Shown: positions 1 to 19,069 of the stretch, in pieces
Layout of the letters: the number at the start of each line of letters is the position of its first letter
Position numbering within the stretch: the stretch's first letter is position 1
Translations under genes and position numbers: made by a program
Assembly (NCBI RefSeq): GCF_023065955.2
Contig: NW_026623056.1
Span: 88,783,256 to 88,847,255, forward strand
Direction of reading: 5' to 3'
From: Ursus arctos
Taxonomy: Eukaryota; Chordata; Mammalia; Carnivora; Ursidae
Length of the DNA stretch: 64,000 bases
The notes under the pieces: model-generated
Told to the model about the DNA's origin: nothing
Databases searched by the model: none
What the model saw: only the letters and a program-made list of their open reading frames with translations

Positions 1-812
<812 letters not shown>

Positions 813-1395
813 TCAAAATAAAAAGTACGCAATTTAGGACACAGAAAATGAAAAGACAGAAACCAAGTAAAAAAAAAAAAAAAATTAAGCCAGCATATAT
901 TAATGTATTAAATGTAAGTGCCAAAGTTACAATGAATAATAACCTTCTTATGCTACCTAACTGATCACAGTCGTAAGCAACTGTATCAGAAGTTAAACCA
1001 CAGAGAATACATTTAAAGACCAAAAATCTTAACAGTTCACTTAGTCACATCCAGAAAACCAAAAGGGCAACCCTCCCTTTCACCTTGTCTAGAGATATAA
1101 TTGAAGCTACTGAGACTCAATGAAGAAAATGTGTTAAACACCATTAATCCTGTGAGAGTAACCTGGCAAAGTTGTTTCTGAACAAATGCATATTCCCAGG
1201 TTTGGCTACACAAACGATGTAAGAAGCCAATTTTTTGTACTGGTAATTTCTTGAAGTAGATGAATTATAAAAAATACCATAAATTACTTTAAATAAAAAA
1301 TCACCAAGAATAAGAAATTTTATAGTTATCAGTACTCTAGAAGCCAAAGATAAAAAGCTGATGACTCTGGGGAATTAATCTTTCAAAGGCCATCT

Positions 1396-1596
1396 TTTTT
1401 TTTTTTTTTTTTTTAAGATTTTATTTATTTATTTGACAGAGACAGCCAGCGAGAGAGGGAACACAGGCAGGGGGAGTGGGAGAGGAAGAAGCAGGCTCCC
1501 AGCGGAGGAGTCTGACGTGAGGCTCGATCCCAGAACGCTGGGATCACGCCCTGAGCCGAAGGCAGACGCTTAACGAATGAGCCACCCAGGAGCCCC
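1396..1596 (-). repeat. Can-SINE (SINEC), antisense head at right
   Basis: Poly-T start, then the AAGATTTTATTTATTTATTT tail, a CT-rich complement, and the tRNA-derived head ending CACCCAGGAGCCCC, all reversed. Flanked by a 15-bp duplication TCAAAGGCCATCTTT (1383-1397 and 1597-1611). It lies between exons 24 and 25 in sense with the gene. Confidence 0.95.
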
Positions 1597-1869
1597 TCAA
1601 AGGCCATCTTTAACCAAGTTGAATTTTTTCTTTAAATCGAGCTGCTAAATAGGAATGTTAACATGCAAATAAAAACAAATATGATGTCTAACTACTTAAC
1701 ATAATTCATAAGAAAAACAGACTACAAAAGACTGAGGAATAAAAGATGGTATTTTTCATCTAAACAGCTAACAGTGTCTTAACACTTAAGACCACATATC
1801 ACCACAACGAAAGAAGAGAATGAAACAAAGTAATGTCAGTCAGCTCCCACACCACCACTGTCCCCATCA

Positions 1870-2094
<225 letters not shown>

Positions 2095-2235
2095 TCAATC
2101 ATTTCATTACTTTTAAGAGATTATTTCTCTACAAATGATTCAAAAATAGAGCTATATTTAACACTGCAGGCCCAACCAAAAGGTAGCAAATAGAAACCGT
2201 CGTGAAGAACACAACCACGATTTGCTATTATTTTA

Positions 2236-3808
<1,573 letters not shown>

Positions 3809-4114
3809 TTATAAAATACCATGATACAGATAAAAGAAACTACTTCTTTATCTTAAAATTAGCCACCCTTCCCACTTTCCAGCAATCTTCAGTGATAAAG
3901 CCAATGTAAAAAGATACAATGTTACACTGAGCAATTAATTACCTGAAGGCATATAACCAAACAGTATAACAGACTAAAATAGTTACGACTAGATGCTGTT
4001 GTTTGGTGGATTCTACCCGAAAATAAGTTCCATTCCATTTTACAACATGAAACAAAGAACAAAGTTTAATAAAATTCAAAAATCTTTAATAACAACGTTT
4101 ACTACCAATAAATC

Positions 4115-4162
4115 CTTGTTTAATTAGTGTATTAAATACTTGTTTAATTAGTGTATTAAATA
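4115..4162. repeat. Perfect 24-bp tandem duplication
   Basis: The unit at 4115-4138 (CTTGTTTAATTAGTG, then TATTAAATA) is repeated without change at 4139-4162. The identity suggests a recent slippage duplication in the intron between exons 20 and 21. Confidence 0.9.
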
Positions 4163-4360
4163 TACAGCTCTGAAATATGTATTTCCTGAAGAATAAAACA
4201 AATTATAAAAGTATGGTGAGAATTTAATCTATGATTATTCTAAAGTTGTTCCTACATATACACTGCCACATAAAACAGTTTTAATTCTTAAGACTTCAAA
4301 ATAAAAATCAGTTCTAGATGTAACCTTGGAAATGCTTACATACTGATTATTTAAAAAATT

Positions 4361-4547
4361 AGGCGAGCCTGGGTGGTTCAGTTGGTTCAGCATCTGACTC
4401 TTGGTTTCAGCTCAACTCATGATCTTAGTATCGTGAGATGGAGCCCCACGTCAGCATGGAGCTTGCTTAGGATTCTCTCTCCCTCTCCCTCTGCCCCTCC
4501 CACCTCCCTCTCTTAAAAAAGAGAAAAGAAAAGAAAAAAGAAAAAAG
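4361..4547 (+). repeat. Can-SINE
   Basis: Diverged head (GAGCCTGGGTGGTTCAGTTG), then the CT-rich segment CTCTCCCTCTCCCTCTGCCC and an A/G-rich tail. Antisense to BRWD1. Confidence 0.85.
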
Positions 4548-5039
4548 AAGTAAACATCCAAATATTCCTTTATCTCAGGATATATAAAAGCAGGGAAGTA
4601 GATTTTAGAAGGACTCCAGCACAAACCCAAATAACTGTAGAGAGTGCTCCAACTACCTTCAGTCATTTTCTGAATGTGCACACTGTATGTGAGCTATTTC
4701 ACGTATATTACAAAAGAAACATAGACTGCTGTAATAATCCCACCTTTTCCTTCCCATGCTTTCTACCATTCTCAAAACAAAATCATTTTAATAAAAAGGC
4801 ACGTATCTGTCCTTGGTAATTTGTAATTCTTTCTTCAGGAAAAGTTTTATGGAAATGGTATCAATCAAAATTAAAGCTATATCTTACCCCCAAGAAAGAG
4901 AATATTTATGTAATAAAATATCCACAAATAGTATTAACTAAACAAAGTATGCTTACACTGAATTCTGTAAAACTGAAAAAAAAAAAAAAAAACAGCACCA
5001 TCACAACTATCGGAACTACATGTTTTGAGGGTTTTGGTT

Positions 5040-5207
5040 TTTTTTTTTTTTTAAGATTTTATTTATTTGTCAAAGACAGAGAGTGAGCACAAGCAGCGGG
5101 CAGAAGGAGAAGAAGGCAGCCCGAAGCAGAACTTGATCCAGGGGCCCTGGGATCATGACCTGAGCCAAAGGCAGACATTTAACCAACTGAGCCACCGAGG
5201 CGTCCCA
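5040..5207 (-). repeat. Can-SINE
   Basis: Reverse-oriented copy: T-run, AAGATTTTATTTATTTG tail, and head ending GAGCCACCGAGGCGTCCC. It is flanked by imperfect GTTTTGAGG sequences, probably its target duplication. Confidence 0.9.
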
Positions 5208-5756
5208 GTTTTGAGGTTCGTAATATATTTTCAAATTCATGTAAACATGACTTTTATGTATATTTCATATTTTTCAAAATCACTGGAAACCCGTAAGTCC
5301 CTCATCCTTCTACCCATCTCTCTGCCACTGATAAATTTCTACTTTTGATAGTATTTCATTAATATAAATATTCTAAAACAGAACTTCAACTTCAGAAAAA
5401 AATCTTGGTAAGTTCTTCTAACTTTTTAAGTGAAAGGCATTATGTTAAAAATTTGATATAAAACCCTGGTTTTTATCTAATTATGTAATGTAAATAACCT
5501 AATTTAACATAAATATCACCCACAGTATTTATTGTAATAGATATTATTGTAGTAACAACAAATCCAGTGGCTTCATTTTAAGAGGCCTAACATAAATACA
5601 TGGTTATAAAAAAAGCCAGTCTTTGATAGCAAGAATTAACTTTATAATAATTTTTCTTCCTTAAAAGTAGAAGATACTTTCAGCTTACATAAAAGTATTT
5701 CTTCAGTGTAAGATAACATTTTTAATTAAAAGGAGCCTTAAGAAATCACTTTTCTG

Positions 5757-5866
5757 GGGGCACCTAGCTGGCTCAGTCAGAGGAATGTGCAACTCCTGAT
5801 CTCAGGGTCATGAGTTTTAGTCCTGTCGTTGGTATAGAAATTACTTAAATATATTAAAAAAAGAAA
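5757..5866 (+). repeat. Short Can-SINE with 17-bp target duplication
   Basis: Truncated SINE of the short class (CACCTAGCTGGCTCAGTCAG, then CTGATCTCAGGGTCATGAG), flanked by AAGAAATCACTTTTCTG at 5740-5756 and 5867-5883. The perfect duplication marks it as a target-primed insertion. Confidence 0.93.
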
Positions 5867-6585
5867 AAGAAATCACTTTTCTGAAGGTAAAATGTGGCTT
5901 TTCCTTAAGCATAAAAAAAAAAACCACACCCTATTTTTGCCTATCCAAGAGTAGGATAAATTTGAGTAAAGAGTACATTAGAACTTGAGTAAAGTTCTCA
6001 ATATAGGAAAATCAGAATCAAGCAACTTCTTTTAATAGCACTCCTCAAAATTCAAGAGAACAGGTAAGATTTTATGGGGGGAAAAACTGAATTAATTAGA
6101 AGATCTGGTACATTCACTTCTCAACCACAAAAAAAAAAGCCCTAAATTAAAAGAGGCAAGTGGGAATCCATCTCAGAGCTAACTACAGAGAACTGAGTTT
6201 AAAACAATTTTTGGATGTGCAGGTTGGTGGAATGAAAGGACAGCTTCCAACTTCTAGATATCATGGGAGTTGGAGAAATGTAATAGATGGGAAACTTGAA
6301 AGTTCTTCAGAATCTGGGTATAGGACTTGCTAATTCCCACACATTCCAGATGACTTGAGTTTGGTTTTTGTTGCTTCTGTGTGTGGCTAGATGTTTTTCT
6401 TCAAGAAAAATTTCCTTTACCTCTAGTCCCAAAATAATGCTGACTACCTGAGTGGACATTACCGTTAAAAATAGTCCACTAACAGCATCCACACTCCCTG
6501 ACAATCTTTCATTTCAAATAGGGATGGCTCAGGGAATTTATCTATAATTTACCTATTTGTAGTACCTAGAGAAAAAGGCAGCAGA

Positions 6586-7354
6586 CAGTTAGAATGGCAA
6601 AAATGGACAAGGCAAGAGACAACAATTGTTGGAGAGGATGTAGAGAAAGGGGATCCCTCCTACATTGTTGGTGGGAATGCAAGTTGGTACAGCCACTCTG
6701 GAAAACGGTGTGGAGGTCCCTTAAAAAGTTAAAAATTGAGCTATCCTATGATCCAGCCATTGCACTACTGGGTGTTTACCCCAAAGATACAGACGTAGTA
6801 AAGAGAAGGGCCATATGCACTCCAATGTTCATAGCAGCATTGTCCACAATAGCTAAATCGTGGAAGGAGCCGAGATGCCCTTCAACAGATGACTGGATTA
6901 AGAAGTTGTGGTCCATATATACAATGGAATATTACTCAGCTATCAGAAAGAACGAGTTCTCAACATTTGCTGCAACGTGGACGGCACTGGAGGAGATAAT
7001 GCTAAGTGAAATAAGTCAAGCAGAGAAAGACAACTATCATATGATTTCTCTCATCTATGGAACATAAGAACTAGGAAGATCGGTAGAGGAAGAAAGGGAT
7101 AAAGAAAGGGGGGGTAATCAGAAGGGGGAATGAAGCATGAAAGACTATAGACTCTGAGAAACAAACTGAGGGCCTCAGAGGGGAGGGGTATGGGGGAATG
7201 GGATAGACCGGTGATGGGTAGTAAGGAGGGCACATATTGCATGGTGCACTGGGTGTTATACGCAACTAATGAATCATCGAACTTTACATCGGAAACCGGG
7301 GATGTACTGTATGGTGACTAACATAATATAATTAAAAAAAACATAAAAAAAAAA
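6586..7354 (+). mobile_element. 5'-truncated L1 3' end with target duplication
   Basis: Carries the C-terminal part of L1 ORF2 as an open frame of 157 codons (6594-7067) with hallmark stretches [15 protein letters not shown] and MEYYSAIRKNEF, then the carnivore L1 3' UTR (GGGTGTTATACGCAACTAAT) and an A-rich tail. AAAAAGGCAGCAGA flanks it at 6572-6585 and 7355-7368. Antisense to BRWD1. The intact frame and perfect duplication indicate a fairly recent insertion; it lacks the RT and endonuclease and cannot mobilise itself. Confidence 0.95.
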
Positions 7355-8219
7355 AAAAAGGCAGCAGAAACTAGGAAAATTAATGAGGTCTTAATATTAT
7401 TTACAAATGTGTATACCAGATTTAAAACTTAATATTTCTAATATGAGATCTGAGTAAAACTTAGTATTTCTAAGAAACTAAAACTGATGAAAAGAGAAGG
7501 AACTGAACTATCCTAAGTGATTTAAGTCAAACTCAACACATGAGCTCCCCAGACAGCATTCCATACTGAAAGTAATATACGTATACCTGTGAAAGGGATA
7601 CTACAGTTGCTAACTAGTATTACCTGGCCTGGTTACAATCACCGATTTTGTCCTGTAGAGTTTAATGACCTACATAACTACACAAGTCTAAGCAAAGGAG
7701 CCCACCAGCCCACCCTAAATGGTCACCACAAAAACCACAGTCAAGCTAGCATGTACATTGAGGTAATTTTATTTTTTCATCCAGCCAGATGTCTCAGGGT
7801 TATAAAGTGGAAATATTCTATGAATTTTTTATTTTTTAGAGGAATGGTTTCCTCAAGTCAACCTATTTAAGTCTGGTTTGATATGACATTAAAGTAAAAT
7901 ATTCTGGTATACCAGAACATTATCAGTGTGAAATATGCATTATTTTTCAACTTTCTGATTGTTTTATATCATAGAATGACTTTGTGAATTATGCCAGTCA
8001 CAGTAAAAGGACAGAAAAAATGCAGTGCAGGGAAGTCTGAAAGGAAATAAAAGGTCAACTCTAGCATACAGTCAATGAGTAAGAAATAATCCTTTCAAAA
8101 CATCAGCTACCGTAAGAATACAAGAAACGGTGCTGGGCTAAAAAGGGTATTAAGGAGAAGGAAGTACCAAGCCCTAAGCAAAAGACACTCTTCAGTCACT
8201 CATATCTTTTCACAACTTA

Positions 8220-8765
<546 letters not shown>

Positions 8766-9044
8766 ACTAACGAATTATTTATTCTAACATTTTCTCAAAA
8801 ACAAAGACAAAAGAAATATCCCCTCCAGGCCAGAATCCTCCACACATTTAAGTGGCATGGAGAAAGGTATAAAACGTGCCAATGCCTGACTGCTGCCATA
8901 GCACATGATCTTTACTTCTAGTGGATTCCCAACTACCAGAACCTCAACTCACAGGCTGTCCACAGTGCTCGCCATTTACCCTGAGCTATGGAAAGGACAT
9001 GCTCATCAGCAAGAGGAAAAATCTAAATTTAAGTAATTCCATTA

Positions 9045-11338
<2,294 letters not shown>

Positions 11339-11366
11339 TCATGTTTTTAAATTTTATTACTCTCAC

Positions 11367-11492
11367 CTCATCACCCATTTGAGGAACAAAAGGAGACTTT
11401 CGAAGTGTGGTGTCAGTTATCCAAACTGGAGGATGAAATTCATATAAATGTTCCATATTCGTAAGCTCCACCGGAGTCATCCTCTGCAAGTT
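11367..11492 (-). CDS. BRWD1: BRWD1 exon 17 of window: start of Tudor-like module
   Basis: Residues 720-761: [42 protein letters not shown]. The [12 protein letters not shown] stretch begins the cryptic Tudor fold that precedes bromodomain 1 in this family. 126 nt, phase 0 to 0 (symmetric). Acceptor TTGGCAG, donor GAG|GTGAGA. Confidence 0.98.
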
Positions 11493-11886
11493 CTGCCAAG
11501 GGGAAGAGAACAGAGTTTAGTTCAATAGAAAGGGCATGCATGTACTGTTTAACTGAAAAACAAAAGAAACTTCACCACTGAGAATGACTACTTATGGGCA
11601 TGTTACCTAATGATTAGTTTTTACATAGTCTACATATTTGGTTCTGTAACACACACAGAAACGTTATCACTTGTGAAAGCACTGTAGATTTACCTCGCAC
11701 TTTCCTAGGATCTCCTGAATTTCTAATAGAGTCTTCGTAACACTTTATATACTACAGAAAGGCCTAATTTCCAACCTAAATCCTCTTCGACAGACAGCCT
11801 GCTCTGACACACCATTCTGAATTTCACCACGGACTAATCATCACAGAGTCTCCTCTTGATTTGAGATTTTAAGACTGGTGATTTTA

Positions 11887-12421
11887 AAACATGACCACAA
11901 ACTCTTTGATCCTCCTTCTCTCCTCTCCAAGAGGTGCAGCCACACCTCCACTTGAGGGTGGGCTGGAATTGCTTCTAACAAATAGAATAAAGCAGAAGTG
12001 ACAAAGAGAGGCTTCAAAGACTAGGCTGTCCCAGGCATTAGTGCTCACCCCTTGCTTACACTTCAGGGTCACTTGCTCTAGAGAGTATCAACCACCATGT
12101 CTTGCAGACACCCGAACAGCACTATGGAGGGGCCCATGTGGTGAGGAGCTGAGTTCACCAGCCAACTGCCCAATAAATAAGCTTCAAAGAAGACCAGCAA
12201 GCTTCAGTCAAGCCTTCAGACAATTTCCAACTCCAGCCAATGTGATAACTGCAACCTTGTGAGCCCAAAATCACCTAGCTAATCAGCCCTCAATCCATCA
12301 AAACATGAATATACGTTTGTTGTTTTAATCCCAATCCATCAAAACATGAATATATGTTTGTTGTTTTAAGGAGCTAAGTGTCAGGGTCATCTGTTACATA
12401 GCAACAGAGAACGAGAACAAA
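11887..12421 (+). repeat. MLT1-type solo LTR (ERVL-MaLR)
   Basis: Recognisable MaLR words in order: GGTGGGCTGGAATTGCTTCT, GGGGCCCATGTGGTGAGGAG, CAGTCAAGCCTTCAGAC, and the end segment GTTGTTTTAAGGAGCTAAGT followed by TGTTACATAGCAACAGA. Non-coding and old. It contains the tandem duplication at 12288-12371. Confidence 0.75.
12288..12371. repeat. Two-copy tandem duplication of about 42 bp in the LTR
   Basis: The segment CAATCCATCAAAACATGAAT plus ATACGTTTGTTGTTTTAA is repeated directly with a single C/T difference in ACGTTTG/ATGTTTG. It doubles the distal part of the MLT1-like LTR. Confidence 0.9.
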
Positions 12422-12911
12422 GATTGGCATCTTTCAATGAGGGCTGCCACCTGCATGACACGAGCACTGCACGTATGATCAGGAACAGGGACAGCACCGT
12501 TAGGAGAGGCGTGTGAACACGCCAAATGGAAGAGAACACGTCAGATGCATCTGGAGAACACAGCAGTAATAGATGAAAGAAGAAGAAAGTGCCCTAAAAT
12601 GCCCTGAAGCATATTTCTGGTGTTGAAATTAACAGGAGAAAATGAAGAGTTATGGTGGGATTCTGAGCAAAACAGAGCTCCCCCTTTAAGTGTCAAACTG
12701 GGGAAGGAGTAGGTGCCAAGGCCAGCTGGTGCAGATTCAACAGAGAAGCCTTCATAATAGAATAACTTTTCCAAATATAAATTCCATTTTACATTTGAGT
12801 CTTGATGACTTAACACTGTCAAAAGAATATAAAAGTTCCAATTTCCCAAAGACTTTAATTTCTAAATATGGACAGAAACACCTCTATAAAAAGTGTAAAC
12901 AGATGTTTTTA

Positions 12912-14828
<1,917 letters not shown>

Positions 14829-14923
14829 CTCGAACTCTCACTGTCACTCTCACTTCTTCGATCACTCCTCCACTCTTCTTCTTCAGAAGAACAAGAGCCT
14901 TCACTCTGATCACAGGAAGTCTC
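14829..14923 (-). CDS. BRWD1: BRWD1 exon 15 of window: acidic Ser/Glu-rich segment
   Basis: Residues 625-656: [20 protein letters not shown] then [11 protein letters not shown]. 95 nt, phase 0 to 2. The acceptor ACAAATAG is preceded by a long pyrimidine tract that ends about 12 nt before the AG. Donor is AG|GTATCT. The SSEEEEW stretch looks like a casein-kinase-2-type acidic region (inference). Confidence 0.95.
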
Positions 14924-15239
14924 CTATTTGTCGGGGGTGGGGAAGGGAGATAAAATAAATAAGTAAATTAATTAATCAATTAAATAAAAAAAATAAAAAT
15001 CTAAAAATCCTGATCTTGGCGATTAAATAACACAAGTCAAGAAAACCTGCACGTTGTCCTAATCTTAGGCCATCGACAAGAAAAAGAATTAGATGGACTT
15101 AAAAAAAACAAAAGGTAAATGTCTTTATTATTTTTCTTAATAAGGCATAAGGCACCAGAGCCTAAGACTTAACGCTACCACTGTTAGTACAGCCAGCCCT
15201 TCTCTGAGTGAAGCTCATAAAAAGTCAATGTAAATGTTC

Positions 15240-16130
15240 TCAGCGTTTTGTTGGACTTAGGCCGTGATAGGTATGGGATCTCGTCTTTCTACTCTTATCC
15301 CCTATGACTGATGTGCATCTTTCCGTATGATCTATAGATATTCTTTTATGAGGTGTCAGACATTTTGCTGATTCTTAAATTGGATTTTTTGTTTTCTTAT
15401 GAATGTGTTTTAAGAATTCATGGTATGTTACAAATACAAGTCCTTTATCAGACAGGAGCTCTACAACTATTTTCTCCCAGTCTATAGGCTTGCCTTTTCA
15501 TTCCCTTAACAGTATCTTTCCCAGAGATTTTAATTTCAACAAAGTCTAGCTTGTAACCTTTTTCTTTAATGGATTGTGCTTTTCGTATACTATCTAAAAA
15601 GTCACTGCCATATGCAAGGTCCCCTACACTTTACTGTATGCTATCTTCTGGAAATTCCAGTTTTCTATTTTGTATTAAGTTTATGATACATTTTCAGTTA
15701 ATTTTTGTGAAAAGTCTGTCTAGATTTTTTTTTAACATGTGGATATCCAGTCGTTCAACACCTTTTGTTGAAAAAACCATGCTTTATCCATTGAGTTGTC
15801 TTCGCTCCTTCGTCAAACACTACTTGACCATATATGTATTGGTCTATTTCTGGGTTTCCCTATTCTGTTCCACTGATCTATTGTCTACGTTTTCACCAAT
15901 ACCATAATGTTGTAAAAACTATAGATTTATACTAACTCTTTAATATCAGTAGTGTCAGTCCTCCAACTACATTGTTCGGTATCCTATTAGTTATTCTAGG
16001 TCTTTTTCCTCTCCAAATAAACTTTAGAATCACTTTGCCAATATCCACAAAATTAACTTGGGATTTTGACTGGGATTGTGTTGACTCTACAGATAAAGCT
16101 GGGAAGAACTGACATATTAACAACAACATA
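15240..16130 (-). mobile_element. Ancient L1 ORF2 remnant, sense with the gene
   Basis: The reverse strand encodes a recognisable ORF2 piece at 15932-16129 (VILKFIWRGKRPRI, then NNVVGGLTLL). Upstream the plus strand reads typical antisense L1 words (TCCTTTATCAGACAGGAGCT; CACCTTTTGTTGAAAAAACC). Frames are broken. Confidence 0.75.
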
Positions 16131-16134
16131 CAGA

Positions 16135-16890
16135 AATAGGGTCTCTCTCATTCACTGTTTATGGAAATGAAAAATATAACATGGCCACTTGGGAGAGGTC
16201 TGGAAGTTTCTTACAAAGCTGCACAAGGCCTCATCATGTGATGCAATAAACATGCTCCTTGGTATTTACCCAAATGCATTAAAAATACGGTCCACGCAAA
16301 ACCTGCACATGTAAGTTTATAACGGCTTTATTCATAATTGCCAAAACTTAGAATCAGGCAACATGTCCTTCAGCGGGTGAATGAATAAACTGTGGTAAAT
16401 CCAGGCAATGGAATATTATTCAGTTCTAAAAAGAAATGAAACACCAAGCCACAAAAAGTTGTAGAGGAAACTTAAAACTCGTATTACTAGAAAGTAGCCA
16501 ATCCGAAAGGCTACATAGTATATAACCCAACTAAATGGTATTCTGGAAAAGTCTATGGAAACAGTTAAAAGATCAGTAATTGCCAGTGGCTCAGGAGAAG
16601 GGAGAGAGGAATGATTAAGTATAGCCCAGCGGGGTTTTAGGGCAGTGTAACTATTCTGTCTGATACTGATATGGCAGATTATACATCTGTCAAAACCCAG
16701 AGAACTCTACAACACACAGTGATCCCTAACGTAGACCAGGGACGTCAGCTTACCAGCCACAGCAAATGTGCCACACTAATTCCAGATGTTACTAATAGGA
16801 CAGACTGCGTGCAGGGACGAGAGTGTATGGGAATTCACTGTACTCACTGCATAATTTTTCTGTAAACCTAAAACTGCTTCATAACTTTTT
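16135..16890 (+). mobile_element. Ancient L1 3' end
   Basis: Plus-strand L1 words: TTCATAATTGCCAAAACTTA, GGAATATTATTCAGTTCTAA, GAAACTTAAAACTCG, and a 3' UTR-like CAGTAATTGCCAGTGGCTCA. It abuts an L1 remnant in the opposite orientation, giving an inverted pair. Confidence 0.65.
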
Positions 16891-17118
16891 TTTTTTTTAA
16901 ACCCCATAAAGGGAAGAGAAGGGAGCAAACAACTCTCCGACTCCCACAGCACCGAGGCGGCAATCCACCGGAAGCTCCGGCCACGGAGCCCAAGCAGTTG
17001 AAACTGAGCGGGACCTTTTCCCGCAACAGCATTTACGTTAGGAGCTTCAATAACGGATAATGAAAATGTCCATGAGAACCAAAACTCAAAAGACAAAATC
17101 TCAAGTTAATATCTGCTT

Positions 17119-17150
17119 TGGGGGCTGCCTGGGTGGCTCAGTCAGTGAAA
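17119..17150 (+). repeat. Can-SINE head fragment
   Basis: Only the first ~30 nt of a SINE is present (GGGGGCTGCCTGGGTGGCTC, then AGTCAGTGAAAAG), with no body or tail. Either a deletion remnant or an incomplete insertion. Confidence 0.7.
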
Positions 17151-17849
17151 AGTCACATGGACTTTTTTTAAAATCACAGTAATATAACAAATTCTTAAAA
17201 GCTACTACCTAGAAACCATACACCTTATGAAATGTCTTATATGTATTATCCCAACTCTCCAAACACCTGTTAACAGAGGCAGGATTAAGAAAACTAACGA
17301 CACTAAGTTTTAGAGACTTCTGATTTAACTTGCCTATCAAAGCAGCATGTATCTACTTGAAACTTACTTTTCTTAAAAAAAAAAAAAAAAAGTCCCTAAA
17401 ATTACAAAAGCTTCAACCCCACAAAACATGGATCCACCCTGCCTAAGAGTTTTGTATTGTCTCCCAAGTCTCCACGTGTACATTACTAGCTCCTCATCTA
17501 TAGGGACACCTAAGGCTAAGAAAAGTAAAGTTACATGCCTGGGGTCACAGGAGGGTAAGTGCAGGAACTGGAAATTAGAAATCTGGCTAACTACAAAGCC
17601 CGTAAACTTTTTCTACCATCAGTGCTTTCCAAACCAAAATGAAATGGAACCAACATGCATATACACAATGCCACAATCTCTATCCTGCTGCCATACACAC
17701 ACATATACACACACCACAAACCCCCCCATCTCCACCCATCCACAACAAGAGCCACCCCTCCCTCACCTCACTGCAACAACACAGGTGAATGAATTCATAC
17801 CAGTGGAAGTAACACCAACTACCAAACCACAAAATTTTGATTTTTAAAA

Positions 17850-18045
17850 AATTTTTAAAAGAGTTTATTTATTTGACAGAGAGAGTGTGAGCGAGCGAGC
17901 ATAAGCAGGGGGAGCGGCAGAGGGAGAGGGAGAAGCAGGATCCCCGGGGAGCAGAGAGCCCGACTCGGGTCTCGATCCCAGGACCCTGGGATCACAACCT
18001 GAGCCAAAGGCAGTTGCTTAACCAACTGAGCCACCCAGGCACCCC
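17850..18045 (-). repeat. Can-SINE
   Basis: Reverse-oriented: GAGTTTATTTATTTGACAGA tail, GA-rich middle, CCCAGGACCCTGGGATCACA, head ending AGCCACCCAGGCACCCC. Confidence 0.94.
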
Positions 18046-18187
18046 TTATGATTTATTTTAAAAGGTCAGGTAGATTTAACATTCCACATTATCTATGTTT
18101 GCATTGGTTTAAAAAGTTCCTCATTACTTAAAAACACACCAAATTAACAAATATAAACAGAAAAATTGTAAGACTGATACCAGTGAC

Positions 18188-18224
18188 GATTTAAAAAGGA
18201 AAAAAGATTTAAAAAGGAAAAAAA
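18188..18224. repeat. Two-copy short tandem repeat GATTTAAAAAGGAAAAAA
   Basis: An 18-bp AT-rich unit occurs twice in direct succession. Low complexity. Confidence 0.75.
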
Positions 18225-18727
18225 ATCTATAATCAATCCTGGTATTTGAAAAAGAACATAAGAAAATAAGCATTAGTTGATATCCCCTTAGCAAAATAAA
18301 ATATGTATGTATACTGCAGACACCTAAAATAAAGCATCTTACTTATTAATGTGAAAACGGTAGACATGCATCCCCCAACAGGAATGCAGTCTACTATCTC
18401 CACTACTATTTAGCAATGCCTGGAAGAAATGAGCAAAGCAATTAGACAAGAGAAATCAGTAGGAGGTATAAAAATCAAGAGTAAAACTAAGTATCTGTAC
18501 AAAGGAGAAGATACCTGAAAAACCTCAGAGAATTCAAAGATAAAATTAACCCAAAAATTCAGTAACACAGCAGGATGTGTAAAAAAATCTACTGAAATCA
18601 GAAACCTTCATCTACGCTAAGTAACAACTATTTAGAGGCCATAATGGCAGAAAACACCCAGCACCTTACAAACTACAGAGAAAGAAATAACATATCCCTA
18701 GTACATAAAGAACTTTTAAAAATTAAG

Positions 18728-18922
18728 GTGAGGCATGTGCCTGGGTGGCTCAGTCAGTTAAGTGTCCGACTCTTGACTCTTGATTTCGGCTCAGGTCATG
18801 TTCTCAGGGTTGAGATCAAGCCCAGCGTCAGGCTCCACATCAGGCTCTGCCCTGCGCAAGGAGCCTGCTTAAGATTCGCTCTCTCTCCCTCTGCCCCCTC
18901 CCCCCTAAAAAAAAGAAAAAAA
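18728..18922 (+). repeat. Can-SINE
   Basis: Head CTGGGTGGCTCAGTCAGTTA, body TCAGGTCATGTTCTCAGGG, CT-rich segment and A-rich tail. AAAAATTAAGGTG at both ends is the likely target duplication. Confidence 0.93.
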
Positions 18923-19069
18923 TTAAGGTGGGGGGGCCAAAAACGTAACAGAAGAATAACCAAAAGACATAAATACACAGTGCATAAAGATTTAAAAAAA
19001 CCCTCTAAATATATGAAGAGATATCCAGTAACTGCACATATAATATGAGAAAGTCAAAATAAAACTATT

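Noticed and set aside
12541..12849. Minus-strand open frame of 102 codons close to exon 16
   Set aside because: It is separate from the exon, has no acceptor in phase and no family similarity; the exon 15-16-17 frame is complete without it.
17428..17847. Open frame of 139 codons, Thr/Pro/His-rich
   Set aside because: Much of it is a CA-rich simple sequence (ACACACATATACACACACCA). No splice sites in phase with BRWD1 and on the opposite strand.
18644..19048. Open frame of 134 codons on the plus strand
   Set aside because: It runs straight through a Can-SINE (18728-18922), so the frame is accidental.
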